A stretch of 64,000 bases of DNA. Origin: Knoxdaviesia capensis (taxonomy: Eukaryota; Ascomycota; Sordariomycetes; Microascales; Gondwanamycetaceae). The stretch covers positions 4,784,981 to 4,848,980 of the forward strand of contig LNGK01000008.1 in the NCBI GenBank assembly GCA_001510575.1, written 5' to 3'. The notes beneath the pieces were generated by a model. The model made no database searches. It was not told where the DNA came from and saw only the letters and a program-made list of their open reading frames with translations. The number at the start of each line of letters is the position of its first letter. Position 1 is the first letter of the stretch. Below are positions 1-10,847 of the stretch, in pieces. Made by a program: the position numbers and the translations under genes.

Positions 1-133
1 CAATTTTGTGTCTATGGGGGGACTGGGACATCGATTATAGAATATTTCTTTTGTTGGTGCTACAACGACGACTTCCTGACGCCTCGCTCCATCAACCATC
101 ACCCTTAATCGACACGTCTCGGTTTCTTTCGCC

Positions 134-2569
134 ATGAGGCTCTCTCCTCTTCTTTTCCTCGCCGGAGCATCGACTCTCGTCCAGAGTAGTCCGGTGTCGG
201 AACATGCTCCTGCCGCCGATTCGAAGAGCACGACATTCAATGGCGTGACCGTTCCTAAGCTGCTCGAGTTGACCCCCGACAACTACTTTGACGTAGTAAA
301 TGGCACCAAGTTTCTGATGGTGAAGCACTTCCTGTAAGTAACGCGCATATCCTCGCGCCCCTTTTCGGGTTTCCACTTCAACTTCCAAACATTGAATGCT
401 CCCAGCTGTACCGGTTTTGTATGTCATTTGAAGTGCACACGAGACCATTTAGCTGACGCCTGCTATGTTATCCTTCGGGCATTTAGAGAATGGTGTCATT
501 TCTGTCAAGATTTTGCACCGTCATACCAGACGACATACGAGTTCTACTACACACAAAAACCAAACGCGGACAAGCCGTCGGTAACATTTACCGACTTTTA
601 TGACTTCCAATTCGCCATCTTTGACTGCGGCTCCAACGCTGATTTCTGCTCAGACCATAAGATCGGAACCTTCCCCACCACTCTCCTTTATGAGGATGGT
701 GAGATCGCTGAGACGATCAAGGGTGTTAAGAACCCTCAGGCATTGAGCGCCGTGATTGAGCCTCACCTGGAGAAGGCCAAGCCGGGCTCTCGCCCCAAGG
801 AGCTCCTGGTTCCTGAAGTTGGTGCCGACTCCGCTCCGGTTAAGGGTGCTATTCCCGCCGTTGAGAAGCCTGGCGCTGCTATTGCTACCGCTGAGCCGAA
901 ACCTGCTGCAACCATGAAGTCTGTCCCTGCTCCCGAAGCCCCTGTGGCTCCAGTTGCTCCTGCGGCCGCTGCACCCCCTGTTCTCAAAGAATCGAAGGCT
1001 GTGACCGAAACTGTACCGGGCGTGGCTCACCCTGCCATTGATTTTATTGCCCCCGTTGCCACCGAAGTGAGACCCTTTGGCCAGCCGTCGACCACGCCGA
1101 ATCCCAATGGAATTTCTGTCTCTCTGAACGCCGAATCTTTCTTGAGACAGGTTACCATGACCCGAGATGCCTGGTTTGTCAAGTTTTACGCCCCTTGGTG
1201 CCACCACTGCCAGGCCATGGCACCCAACTGGCAGCAACTGGCTCGCGAGATGAAGGGCCGCCTTAACATTGGCGAAGTCAACTGCGAGAAGGAGCGCGCC
1301 CTTTGCAAGGATGTCCACCTCCAAGGATACCCCACGATCATGTTCTTCCAGGGCGGCGAGCGTCTTGAGTACGACGGTCTCCGTGGAATCGGTGACTTCA
1401 TCCAGTATGCCGAGAAGGCTGTGGATGCTACCAGCGGTATCCAGGATGTCACTGCCGAAACTCTGAAAGAGATCGAAGCTAAGGAGGATGTTATTTTCAT
1501 CTACTTCTACGACCACGCCGCCACTCCCGAGGATTTCCTGGCTCTTGACCGTTTCCCCATGAACCTCATTGGCCACGCGAAGATGGTCCGCACCCGCGAC
1601 CCTGCTCTGTTCGAACGGTACAAGATTACCACCTGGCCCCGCCTGATTGTGTCCCGCGAAGGCCGACCGACCTACTTCAACCCCCTGACCCCCCGCGAGA
1701 TGCGTGATGTGCAGGCCATTCTTCGGTGGATGCGGACGGTATGGCTGCCGCTTGTGCCCGAATTGACTGCTTCCAATGCCCGCGAGATTATGGACGGCAA
1801 GATTGTTGTTCTCGGAATCATCAACCGCGATGACCAGGACTCGTTCACTTCGGCTCTGCGCGAGATGAAGAGTGCGGCCAACGAGTGGATGGACAAGATG
1901 ATCCAGCTCTTCCAGATTGAACGTCAGGGGTTGCGTGATGCGAAGCAGCTGCGCATTGACGAGGCCCAGGACCGCGGCGACCAGCGCGCTCTCCGAAACG
2001 CCAAGAACATCCGTATCAATATGGACATGTCGGATAAGAAGGAAGTCGCTTTTGCCTGGGTCGATGCCGTGTTCTGGCAACGGTGGTTGCGTACAACTTA
2101 CGGAATCGATATCAAGAATGGCGAGCGGGTGATTATCAACGATGAAGATGTAAGTCTGCCAACTTCAGTTTTTGCTGGTCTTTGAAAAATACTAACGCGA
2201 GCCTCGCCCAATGAACAGAACCGCCGCTACTGGGATACCACCATCACCGGCAACCCGATCGTTCCCTCGCGTACTTCCATCATGGAGACCTTGGATAAGG
2301 TTACGGCCTCCCCGCCGAAGATCCACCCCAAGTCGACCGTATCGCTTGTTTCCAAGGTCCTCCTCGATATCCACAACGCCATCACCGCGCACCCGTACCT
2401 CTCAATTGGCGGAGCTGTCCTCAGTGTCGTGTTTATCCTGCTCTGGTACCGCGGCCGTCTCCGTCGGGGTCGGGGCTCGCCATTTCGTCTTGACGAGAGC
2501 TTGAACACACTCAAGGAGTTCAAGGATGGCATTTTGGGAGGAGTTGGCCTTAACGGAAAGGTCGACTGA
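134..2569 (+). CDS. Transmembrane protein disulfide isomerase-like protein (two thioredoxin domains)
   Basis: Exons 134-333, 487-2149 and 2219-2569 join into a 737-residue protein. It starts with a signal peptide (MRLSPLLFLAGASTLVQS). A first thioredoxin-like domain carries CHFC at residues 70-73. A Pro/Ala-rich linker spans about 160-215. A second domain has APWCHHCQA with CHHC at 305-308. One membrane segment lies near 684-698 and is followed by a short basic cytosolic tail. This architecture is that of membrane-bound PDI relatives such as yeast Eps1 or animal TMX3, which form or reshuffle disulfides in the ER lumen. No KDEL-type retention signal is present, as expected for a membrane-anchored member. 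The first intron is long (153 nt) and ends at TTTAG with a GCTGAC branch site at 452-457. An in-frame alternative acceptor exists at 405. Family assignment is firm; the exact orthologue is inferred. Confidence 0.9.
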
Positions 2570-2615
2570 AGAAAGCGACCATAGAATATACCTATACTGG
2601 GAGGGAATTTTTTTC

Positions 2616-2675
2616 AACGCCCGTTCCTCCATGCCTGTGGGCATGGAGGGCGTTAAGCACAGCTAGTCTGTGCTT
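2616..2675 (+). repeat. Two abutting perfect inverted repeats (tandem hairpins) in a 3' flank
   Basis: Hairpin 1 pairs CCTCCATGCC (2626-2635) with GGCATGGAGG (2640-2649) around a 4-nt loop. It is extended by AACGC (2616-2620) pairing with GCGTT (2650-2654), which leaves a 5-nt bulge. Hairpin 2 begins on the next base: AAGCACAG (2655-2662) pairs with CTGTGCTT (2668-2675) around a 5-nt loop. They start 47 nt after the disulfide isomerase stop codon, so they probably lie in its 3' UTR. Function is unknown. Confidence 0.8.
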
Positions 2676-3280
2676 TGGGTGGACAATTTTGAAGCAAGCT
2701 ATTGTTTTTTTCAAACTGCCGGAAGAAAAGAAAAGAAGAATATTGTGTTGGAAATGTTGCTCTGGGTTTACAATGGCATATATTGTATGGGCTTCTGGAA
2801 AACGGTCCGTCCATTGAGCAGTTCCATATTCGCCTTTCCGTCTCCTTACCGAACTTTCTCCCCGTTGTCTTTTCTCTCTCCCTCTCTCTCCCACTCTTCT
2901 CACACTCACTCAAGACATTTTACATACACATACAACTGACTCTCGCTGGACTATGCCTCTGTAAGGGGACATTTCTTTTTTCCTTGCCCGGACGAGTTAA
3001 ATTTCTATATAATGAGACGCAAGCCTTTCCTTTCGTTTTTTCTTCTTCTTTTGTTGTTAATTTTCTGTTGTTTTTCTTCCTGTCTGGTTTTTCGTTTCCT
3101 GTGTTCGTTTTCTTTTGGTCGTCATATCTTGTGTTGTTCCTCCGTTTTCTCCATCTTCTTCTTTTCTGTGCTTGGTACGAATACAATAGTCAAGCGGTGT
3201 AAACATTGGCTTTTTTTATGATGTCAAACGAACACATACATCATCATCCCATGTTTTGTGTCTCTAAGATATAGACAATC

Positions 3281-3298
3281 TTTTTTTTTTTTTTTTTT
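3281..3298 (+). repeat. Poly-T tract
   Basis: Eighteen consecutive T residues lie in the convergent intergenic region. It is a simple mononucleotide run. Confidence 0.9.
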
Positions 3299-3655
3299 GT
3301 GTCCTCTTCCTTGCTATGCGGTGGTGACTTGGCCCCCACTCCAACCTCCGACTCCGGCTCCGGTCGGAGAGCGGACCGCCGGGGCCTGCTATGATGTATG
3401 GTGCACTACCCCTTTTTTCCCTTCAGAGATGGCTATGTCATGTTTACACATTCGACCCTTGAGTGTACTGCATACATACGAGGTGACTTGTTCCCCCTTT
3501 GCAGTTTGTCTAGTGAGAATTACAGGTTTCTCGCTCGTCTTTTTGAACACTCCGGAGCAGAGGCGGAAATCGGGTTTGATAAGAATTTTGTTTTTTTTTT
3601 TTGAGTTGGAGTTTCTTTCGGTTTTCGTTTATGAGTTTGGAGCTGTGTCCCCCCC

Positions 3656-3713
3656 NNNNNNNNNNNNNNNNNNNNNNNNNNNNNNNNNNNNNNNNNNNNN
3701 NNNNNNNNNNNNN
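3656..3713. other. Assembly gap (58 N)
   Basis: A run of 58 N is bordered by C-only tracts on both sides, which suggests a homopolymer or G/C-rich repeat that the assembler could not close. Confidence 0.95.
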
Positions 3714-4282
3714 CCCCGCGTCAACGGGAGAATACCGGGTTTTCTTTTGTTCCTTCCTCAAACTGCACTGCTCGAGATGCTCCTTCTCGTCTATCCATTT
3801 TCCTATCCATATCTGAATTCTGCCTACCCCACCTTCAATGTGCCACGCGGAGTTCAGTCTCCTACCGGACTCTTATGGGTTGGTTGTTCTTCCAGTTCAT
3901 TACTCACTCGCTTTTATGGCTACGCCTTGCTCTACCGCCATATCTCTGCTTCCCTCACTTCCTCGATTATCATTGGCGTTTTCAACTTGTTTGTCTCTGG
4001 ATAGTTAGCCAACTGGCACGGGATCAAGTCTTACTGCTTTCATGTTTTCTTGGAACGGTCACTCTCTTCGTTTCCTCTTCGGTCTCCTTTGTGTATATAT
4101 TTTATGCAAGGTCACTTTTAAGTTACTCCACAGTTCATCATGATTGTGTCTTGATTAGGTTCTCATGTGAAATCTTCGGTGCCATAATGCGACCTCGTGT
4201 ACTCATATTATGGGGTATCCGTGGGCTGGAGGCAAGCCATCGGTTTCATACGTATCAGCCGCATGGTCTTCGTTATCCATCT

Positions 4283-7200
4283 TTACGTGTAAAGTTCATC
4301 AGTCAGCGCGTTCAGCTCCAAGCCCTCAATTGCGATATCCGGAACATCGACCAGGAAGTCCAGCGGCATCTCCACCAGGGTGCCACGCACACGGCCCAGC
4401 CACTCCTTGACCTCTGCCACGCCGCCGGGGAACTCCTCCTTAACCACATGGCCGTACATGACCTTGCCATTGGCAGATTCGGTCACAGACGGAGGATCTG
4501 AAGCCTTATCGCTGGTGGCCTTCTTCTTGTCATCTTTCTTCTCCGGCGCAGCTCCGGGGATGGCAAAGTGGCGAGAGAAGAACTCGTCGTAGTCCTTCCA
4601 GGTTCGCACCCGGTCGTTCGGCACGTTGTGGAACACCTTGGTGAACACCTCGGTATTCTCGTGCGCGGTTGAGCTCCACAAGTTCAGGAAGTTCCGGTCA
4701 AGCGGGTCCCGCACGAGGACGTCGCTGGGAGAACCCCAGTCGTAGTCATTCGGCTCAATGTCAACACCCGTCCAGTTGGAGTTGGGCCGGTCACACGGCT
4801 CATCAGGGACAAGTCCCAGGTGCTTGCGGAAAATTTGGCGGCGCAGTGAGGCGGCAAACGCGCTAGCGGTGTAGGCATGGCCACCCATTTTGGATGGAAC
4901 CGGGGTGGGGTCTTCAATGATCACGGCGATTTCAGAGTCGTGAGAACCGAGCTGGGAGCGGTCGTTGAGATTTGCTGATCCACAAATCACCAGCTTGTCG
5001 TCAACAATCATCAGCTTGCTATGTACGTAGAGCTCTTCGCTAACGAAGGCATCAATCTCAGCCTCCGCCGGTCCCTGCCAGGGGATAGTCTGAAGCGGCT
5101 GGCCATTGCCCATATAGCAAGACGAGATCGTATCCCAGGTGAGGTCTGCTGCACTTGTTGCGGCCTGCTGGTAGCGTTCATACTGAGAGCCAGGATTTCC
5201 ATAGCTTGCGTTGGTAGACTCGCCCTTTGGATAGTATCCCGACCCAACAGCATCATCATGCTCCTTTCGAGCCGCCTCATACTTGACACCACTTTCAGTT
5301 TCGGTCTGTGAGAGAGTGGATGACGTATTGATACGATCAAAGTTGCGGAGGTTGAAGAAACGGATGTAATTCATCGGTTCGGGCACTCCACGCTTCCGCA
5401 GGGATTCGTAGATACTATGGCCACCCCGGCTAATGGAACTGTATTGGAATTCCATGATAGCTCTTGTTCCCAGCGCCTCAGGGGCCTTGAGATCGCCTGC
5501 AAAAGCTGGCACGGCCGGCATTACAACGATCACGAAGAAGTCCCGGCCCTCGGTACGGGCACGAACAATTCGATCGACAATGGCGGCGCCAATCTTGTTG
5601 TTGACCGGATGCTGGGCATCGGAGGTTGCAGTGATAAAGAACTGGCGAAATTGTGTTAATGTCTAAAACAAATTGACTGTTGTGTGATAGAATCTTACTT
5701 GATTTTCAATGTAGACGAAATGGTTCGCGTTCGTAATAGCTTCGATATAGGCGCTGGCAATGGAATGTTCAACATCAACACCAGAAGACCACTTGCAAGC
5801 ACTGTTTGATATCGCCGCACTCGTTAGCAATCTGTCTTAGTTTCGAAGAGCTGGGGCAATAATACCTTCGCGCAAGTTGGATCGCGACCACGTCGCCAGT
5901 CGGGCGCTGTTCTTCGTCGGTATCTTTGAACTTGTTGAGACGATGGTTCAGACGGTCCTGCATGCCACCAATTTTGCCCAAAAGACCACCGATTTCAGGA
6001 ATATCGAAGCGCTGGTATTTTCCGGGATTCTTGGAGGCATACTTGGAATCAAAAATGAAGTTCCATCTCTGGCTAAACTGCTTGATAAGACTCTCAACAA
6101 TGGGGCCTTTCATGCTAAGCGCCACGTCGGTCCAGCCCATACGCGGATTCTTAGTCCGATCCAGTTGGTTTTGATCCCAGTTGTCGACATTGGCAAAGTC
6201 GAAGACACGAGCGTTGTTGTAATCTTGGCCAGGAAAGACAATTTTGTCAAGGTTTCCAGGGTGAACGTCGGCGATAGGATGAGCTGAAGTTGGAAGTCTG
6301 TTAGCTTCCCTTCAATTCGCGGAGGGATATCAATATTAGAACTTACACATAGTGTCCCATCGCCCAAAACCTGATAATATGAAGTGTGCGTGTGTCAGTA
6401 CAGAGCTCTAAACGTTGATAGCGAGGGGTGAAGATAGAAAGCTTACAGGCATCTAGACCACCCATGAAAGCCAGGCGATGATCAATAACACAAAGCTTCT
6501 CGTGGTGAGCCCAAAACAGCACCATGCCGTCGCTAGTTCCATAAATAGCTTTCAAGGCATCGGATGAAGCTTTGGATATGCTAGAAGCATTGAGCGACAT
6601 CTTGGAGAAGGCATCCCCGAGCGCGGACTTCAGATCATACCCTGTGGGCGTATGGTCTGGGTGGCGGAAGACAAAGATATTGGGGTGAAGACCTTCAAGG
6701 TGGCGGCGAGTATGCTAGAAAGAGCAAGAGTCGGTAGCACTGGTTAGCGGCCGTCGGATGGCGAATCGGGGCGGATTTGCTTCCGGTCAAGAGAATGATA
6801 TTCAGCTCTTCGGAGAGTTCCCGGCTTACCATCGAGTTCACTACCACAAAAACGGTGCATCAACTGCAGTGGTTAGTTATATGAAACAGGAACTGAGAGG
6901 TTGTGAAGGGTAACTTACAGGTTAGTGCCTTTTCAACCTCCTTATACACGATGATATATACCTTGACTCCGCGCTCAGCCGCAGCTCTGAGCATGTTGTC
7001 AAGGCGATACTTCTCGTTTGCAGACGGGGGGCGGCGCAAGTAGAGCTCCGGGCTTAACCACCAGTCCATGATGTAGATTGACTCGCGAGCATTTTCAATT
7101 GCCCCGGACAGAGCCCAGAAGTATGAGCAGCCATCGACATACCATTTCGCCGAGCCGGAAGACTGTGGAGTAAACGAATGGTATCTGTTCTCTCGAAGAG

Positions 7201-7309
7201 CGTGCGGGTGGTTGTCGATGCAAGAATGGTTGAGGTGCGTATGCGAATGACGCTCCTCGCCCAGGGCCTTGCTCACACCCTTTTCGAGCTTAAGGAAAAT
7301 TGAATGCAT
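4283..7309 (-). CDS. Phospholipase D
   Basis: Seven exons on the minus strand are 7309-6919, 6840-6830, 6714-6447, 6370-6347, 6283-5866, 5801-5699 and 5641-4283, giving 857 residues. The two catalytic HxK(x)4D motifs are HEKLCVID near residues 205-212 and HSKLMIVD near 612-619, each followed by the typical G-G/S-x-N/D stretch. The enzyme hydrolyses phosphatidylcholine to phosphatidic acid and choline and acts in membrane trafficking and signalling. No PX or PH domain is evident before the catalytic core, unlike yeast Spo14. The second exon is only 11 nt and the fourth only 24 nt; both are needed to keep the frame and the family sequence (KALTLNSMHTRR and FGRWDTMSHP). The start codon is the first ATG before a basic, His-rich N-terminus. 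The region between the motifs includes a long hydrophilic stretch. Confidence 0.93.
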
Positions 7310-7806
7310 GATGACGACGGCAATTAATGGCAAAACAGCGGACTGAGGCAGAAAGGAGAAAGCAAGGGAAAAGAAAAACGAATGGAAAGATGAACAGAAA
7401 TTGGATCTAAGGAAAGAACAGCTTCTGCAGTAGCTTGAAATCAAAAGAGCGGACAACGCAAGCTGGAACAATAATGATAGTCCGTGTATGGTGAGACAAA
7501 TCGTCCCCTACGTAGCGACGCAATAGAACACAAGACACAAGTCAAAGGCTATTGGAAAACGGAAAGCAAGGATGGGAAGAAGGTAGACCCATAAATTCAG
7601 GCTCGGACTGACAGAACAAACTGGGTGGGATGGAAAGATACGAAGGAGAGAAGAAAAAGGGGAAATTCTTATACGAATCGAAGACAGGAAGATGACGAAG
7701 AGATGAAGAAATCATCAAGCTCTATCTAAAGCTACCACATACAAGCAGATGAGTTATAGTGCGGGGTTTCCAGGGTCGAGGGTTATCGATAACGGAACAG
7801 CGTTGT

Positions 7807-7848
7807 GAGGGAGGGAGGGAGGGAGGGAAGGAGGGAGGGAGGGAGGAG
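7807..7848 (+). repeat. GGGA-type purine microsatellite
   Basis: About ten imperfect copies of GGGA run in a row, about 500 bp upstream of the phospholipase D start (on its template side the tract is pyrimidine). Such tracts can form G-quadruplex or triplex DNA; any role here is inference. Confidence 0.85.
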
Positions 7849-8173
7849 CGATCGACGCGAGGCCTCTTTCCCTCTCCGTAGCTCCACTGCGCTGCGCTGC
7901 ACTTCTCCCTCGTTCTTTCCCTTCTTATCGCATTGTGAAACCGCGCTTGCCCCGGAGGAACAACTGAGATTTTGTGTGGAATCCTGCGGAAATCAAAATT
8001 GGTGGCCAGCCAAACCCCAATCGCGCGCGACCCGCTGTCTTGGCGCCGCGCGATCCCGAAGCAGGAATTTATAGAGGGCACTTTGACAGGCTAGCGTTGG
8101 ACTTCTTGAGCTGAACTCCTAAATACGGAACAGGGGGGCATTTACACTCACTCGGGACAATAATGAATGACCT

Positions 8174-8216
8174 AGAGAGAGGAGAGGGAGAGGGAGAGGG
8201 CGAGAGAGAGAGAAGG
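8174..8216 (+). repeat. GA-rich purine tract
   Basis: An almost pure A/G stretch of about 43 nt is built of GAGA and GGGA units, with a single C. It is a second purine block within 400 bp of the GGGA tract. Confidence 0.85.
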
Positions 8217-9182
8217 CCATATATCAACTGTCTCACCCAGCCGATTGGGGTTTCTATGTATACTGGTGATCCCGAGAACAAGGTGGCTCCGGGGTGGAGA
8301 CTGACCGGGCGGAAATCCCGAGTTCAAGTTTTTCAGGGCCCTGTATCACGGAGATGACACCGACGCGGCGTCTCTGCTCTCACCCGGAGAATACTATTTC
8401 CATTTTTGTGCAGCCAAGAACTGCGCTCCCTTCATTTCATAGTGGGAATGGGCTTCATCAATTGCCTTTCCGCCTGCCCTGCGATATGTATAGTATTTCC
8501 GGGTCTCTCCAGATGTCGGGCTGTGGGACAATGAAGACTAGTTTACACTCAATAGCATGCAGCGCTCTGTGGGCATCGACAGTGGATGGAAGGTGATGAA
8601 ATCGGTAAATTGCAGATGGAGAAGAGTATTATCAGTATTCTTGATCGTAATTTCTGAGCTGAACTTTGGACTTTCGGCACACAGTTTCCAGCATGCCAAG
8701 ATCGGTGCTCGCACGACCACCCTGCATGTACTGGAAATCCGACAATCGGCGGGGCCCGTAATTTGAATATTTCCCTGCACTTCTTCCATGCGTAACCCTA
8801 AGGAGATGAGATTCGGGATCCTCAGTATCTCTAGTTTCCCCCGAGCCAAGACCTCCGGCCGGTTGCGGGTCTCCGGCGCGGAATCCATTGCTTTCGGCCG
8901 GCTATGGAGATCTTCGAAAGCCCCGTAAGAGAAACCAGCAAAATCAGACAGACTACAGGGGCACGGGACGTGGTTACATCGAAGTCCATAGCGTGTACTA
9001 AATTTATTTTTGTGCGTCAACCAGTCCAACACTCAGCCTATTTGTTCCCCACGCAGTATTTCTCGGGACCGCCGCGCCCACATCTCACCACAGACCGGGT
9101 GTTGGGTTTGGGGCTCGGAAGAAGGATCTGAGAATTCATAAGGGTGCGCATTTTTATATAAAGAGGCCGCTGTGAAAATTTA

Positions 9183-9205
9183 ACAAGTGGAATCCTCCCA
9201 CTTGT
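9183..9205. repeat. Perfect 8-bp inverted repeat
   Basis: ACAAGTGG at 9183-9190 and CCACTTGT at 9198-9205 flank a 7-nt spacer, about 550 bp upstream of the acetyltransferase. It could be a dimeric protein-binding site or a chance hairpin. Confidence 0.6.
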
Positions 9206-9755
9206 CACTGCAACATTCACGCAAAAGGGCCTTTGTCGCCCATAAAAACGTTGCCCAGGGGGGTGCTTTGTATAGGCACCCTGATGGCCGCACCTGATTT
9301 TTCCACCACGACTATGTGTCTGTTCCCCGTTTAGACCTGCGCTTATATCGTGGCCTTCACACCACATGAAAATTTAGGGAAATTCTAAGTGTCTTCTGCT
9401 TCTCTTCACGATTACACAGGTGTAAATCTTTGATCGTTTTGCGTCTCCAGTGCTGCTATATGAATCATTCTCTCATGAGCTCTTCTTCCCTAACGCCAAC
9501 CCCTCTTCTGTGATCAACTTCGCGATATTCCCGTACGCTTACGACCCCACCACCGGTTTTCTGTACGTACCGGAGTTCAGCGAACACTCGAGACCTGTGA
9601 ACCGAAGGGGTTTCTTCTCTTCCCATCCTTTACATTCCACTTAGCCCGTGGCTTCCGCGCTCTTCCACTTTCTCCCATCTCCGCCGCGACCCGGCCATTA
9701 CCTTCTGGCCCAAACCCCCGAAACCAGGCTTGATATCACGCGGCCTTCCCCAGCC

Positions 9756-10395
9756 ATGCCCTCTTCAGCGGTCTCGCCGGGCGCCGCCCTCCCGCGCATG
9801 GCCACGCGTGTTTTCCTGCCCAGCTACACCCATCTAATCCCGTACCTGGCCGCGCTACACGCGAGCTGCATCACCAGCGACGACACCATCGCCACATTCC
9901 TGCGCCCGTTGTCACAGGACAAGCTGCTCGCCTGGTGGAAGTCCTGCATTGCCGCTGTGGCGGCTGGCGAGCGCGCCATGATCTTGTTGCTCGACGAGTC
10001 GCAGCCGGGATCGCTTGCGAAGGGCACCGAGCTAGTCGGCGTCGTCATGTTACATATGCCGTTCTCTGAGACCGGGCCCATGCGCGGGTTTGTTGAGAAG
10101 TTGCTTGTGAGCCCCCGCTACCGCCGGAAAGGCGGCGCTACCGCTCTGTTGAGCGCGTTAGAAGTGAAAGCGTTGGAGCTCGGCCGCTCGTTGTTGGTAT
10201 GCACGCACTCTGGTTTATAAATCTTAAAGAGGTTGGCTAACATGGATCTAGATGGTCGACACCGAAACTGGAACCCCTGCAGAAACGCTCTTCTCAAAGG
10301 TCGGCTTTACAAAGGTCGGCGTAATTCCAAACTATGCTATAAGCCCGGCCGGCGGTCTAAGATCCAAGACCTTTTTCTACAAGCAGCTACAATAG
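9756..10395 (+). CDS. GNAT-family N-acetyltransferase
   Basis: Exons 9756-10196 and 10252-10395 encode 194 residues. The acetyl-CoA binding signature of GNAT enzymes is visible as LLVSPRYRRKGGATALL, with R-x-x-G-x-A at about residues 113-118. It follows a beta strand (ELVGVVMLHM) and is followed by the usual end of the fold (GFTKVGVIPNYA and a final FFYKQL strand). GNAT proteins transfer an acetyl group from acetyl-CoA to an amine; the substrate cannot be told from the sequence. The intron starts GTATGC and ends CTAG. The frame is open further upstream but without an ATG, so 9756, the first ATG, is chosen. No targeting signal is seen. It is convergent with sec62. Confidence 0.88.
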
Positions 10396-10847
10396 CCGAT
10401 TTGTTGTGGTATGGGGTGACTTGCTGGCCCCCTTCCACGATATCCATGCCTATATAAACCCTCAACTCTAACACTTCACCAGCTGGTCGTGTGCTCGTGC
10501 TTCTCTTTTTGCGTTCATAGATAGTCACATAGTCCTTGACTCAATGGATATTAATGCTACTTAACTCCAGGTTTATTCATCGTTCCAGATGTACAATTCG
10601 CGCCCAATTCTATGCAACCGACCACATGGGCAGCAAGGCATGGTTATCGTAGTACACTTAACTCATACATCCAAGTTTCAAGTAAAAAGAAAAAAAAATT
10701 GGACCAACGGTTAAATTGAAAAAAGAAAAAGCTGGGTCTAGGAGTAGTAGGACACTGAATGGTCCTTGAACGGCAGCGATCCAAGGACTAGAAAAGCAAA
10801 ATACAAGCTTCCGATGGAAGCGATACCCAGAAAACCCGGCCTCCCGT
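10396..10847. other. Convergent intergenic region
   Basis: It holds the presumed 3' UTRs of the acetyltransferase and Sec62 genes. No gene or strong repeat is seen. Confidence 0.6.

Larger units (their letters stand above)
2570..4282. other. Convergent intergenic region with hairpins, poly-T and an assembly gap
   Basis: No credible gene is seen between the stops of the disulfide isomerase and phospholipase D genes. The stretch is pyrimidine-rich on the plus strand, has two abutting hairpins at 2616-2675, an 18-T run at 3281-3298 and a gap at 3656-3713. It presumably contains both 3' UTRs. The open frames in it are low-complexity C/T tracts or pass through the gap. Confidence 0.6.
7310..9755. 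other. Divergent intergenic region between phospholipase D and the acetyltransferase
   Basis: About 2.4 kb hold the two promoters. Visible features are a GGGA-rich tract at 7807-7848, a GA-rich tract at 8174-8216 and a perfect inverted repeat (ACAAGTGG / CCACTTGT) at 9183-9205. The open frames lack ATG starts or codon-like composition, so no gene is called here. Confidence 0.55.

Noticed and set aside
406..418. 13-nt exon between two small introns (334-405 and 419-486) in the disulfide isomerase gene
   Set aside because: The donor and acceptor words exist, but the join shifts the reading frame and would lose the CHFC site.
650..2080. 476-codon open frame antisense to the disulfide isomerase gene
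   Set aside because: It mirrors the biased codon use of the real exon; its translation has no recognisable domain and the plus strand encodes a clear two-domain protein.
8538..9032. 164-codon minus-strand frame
   Set aside because: It opens with GTG. The first ATG (8888) leaves 116 residues without a recognisable family, signal or neighbour support.
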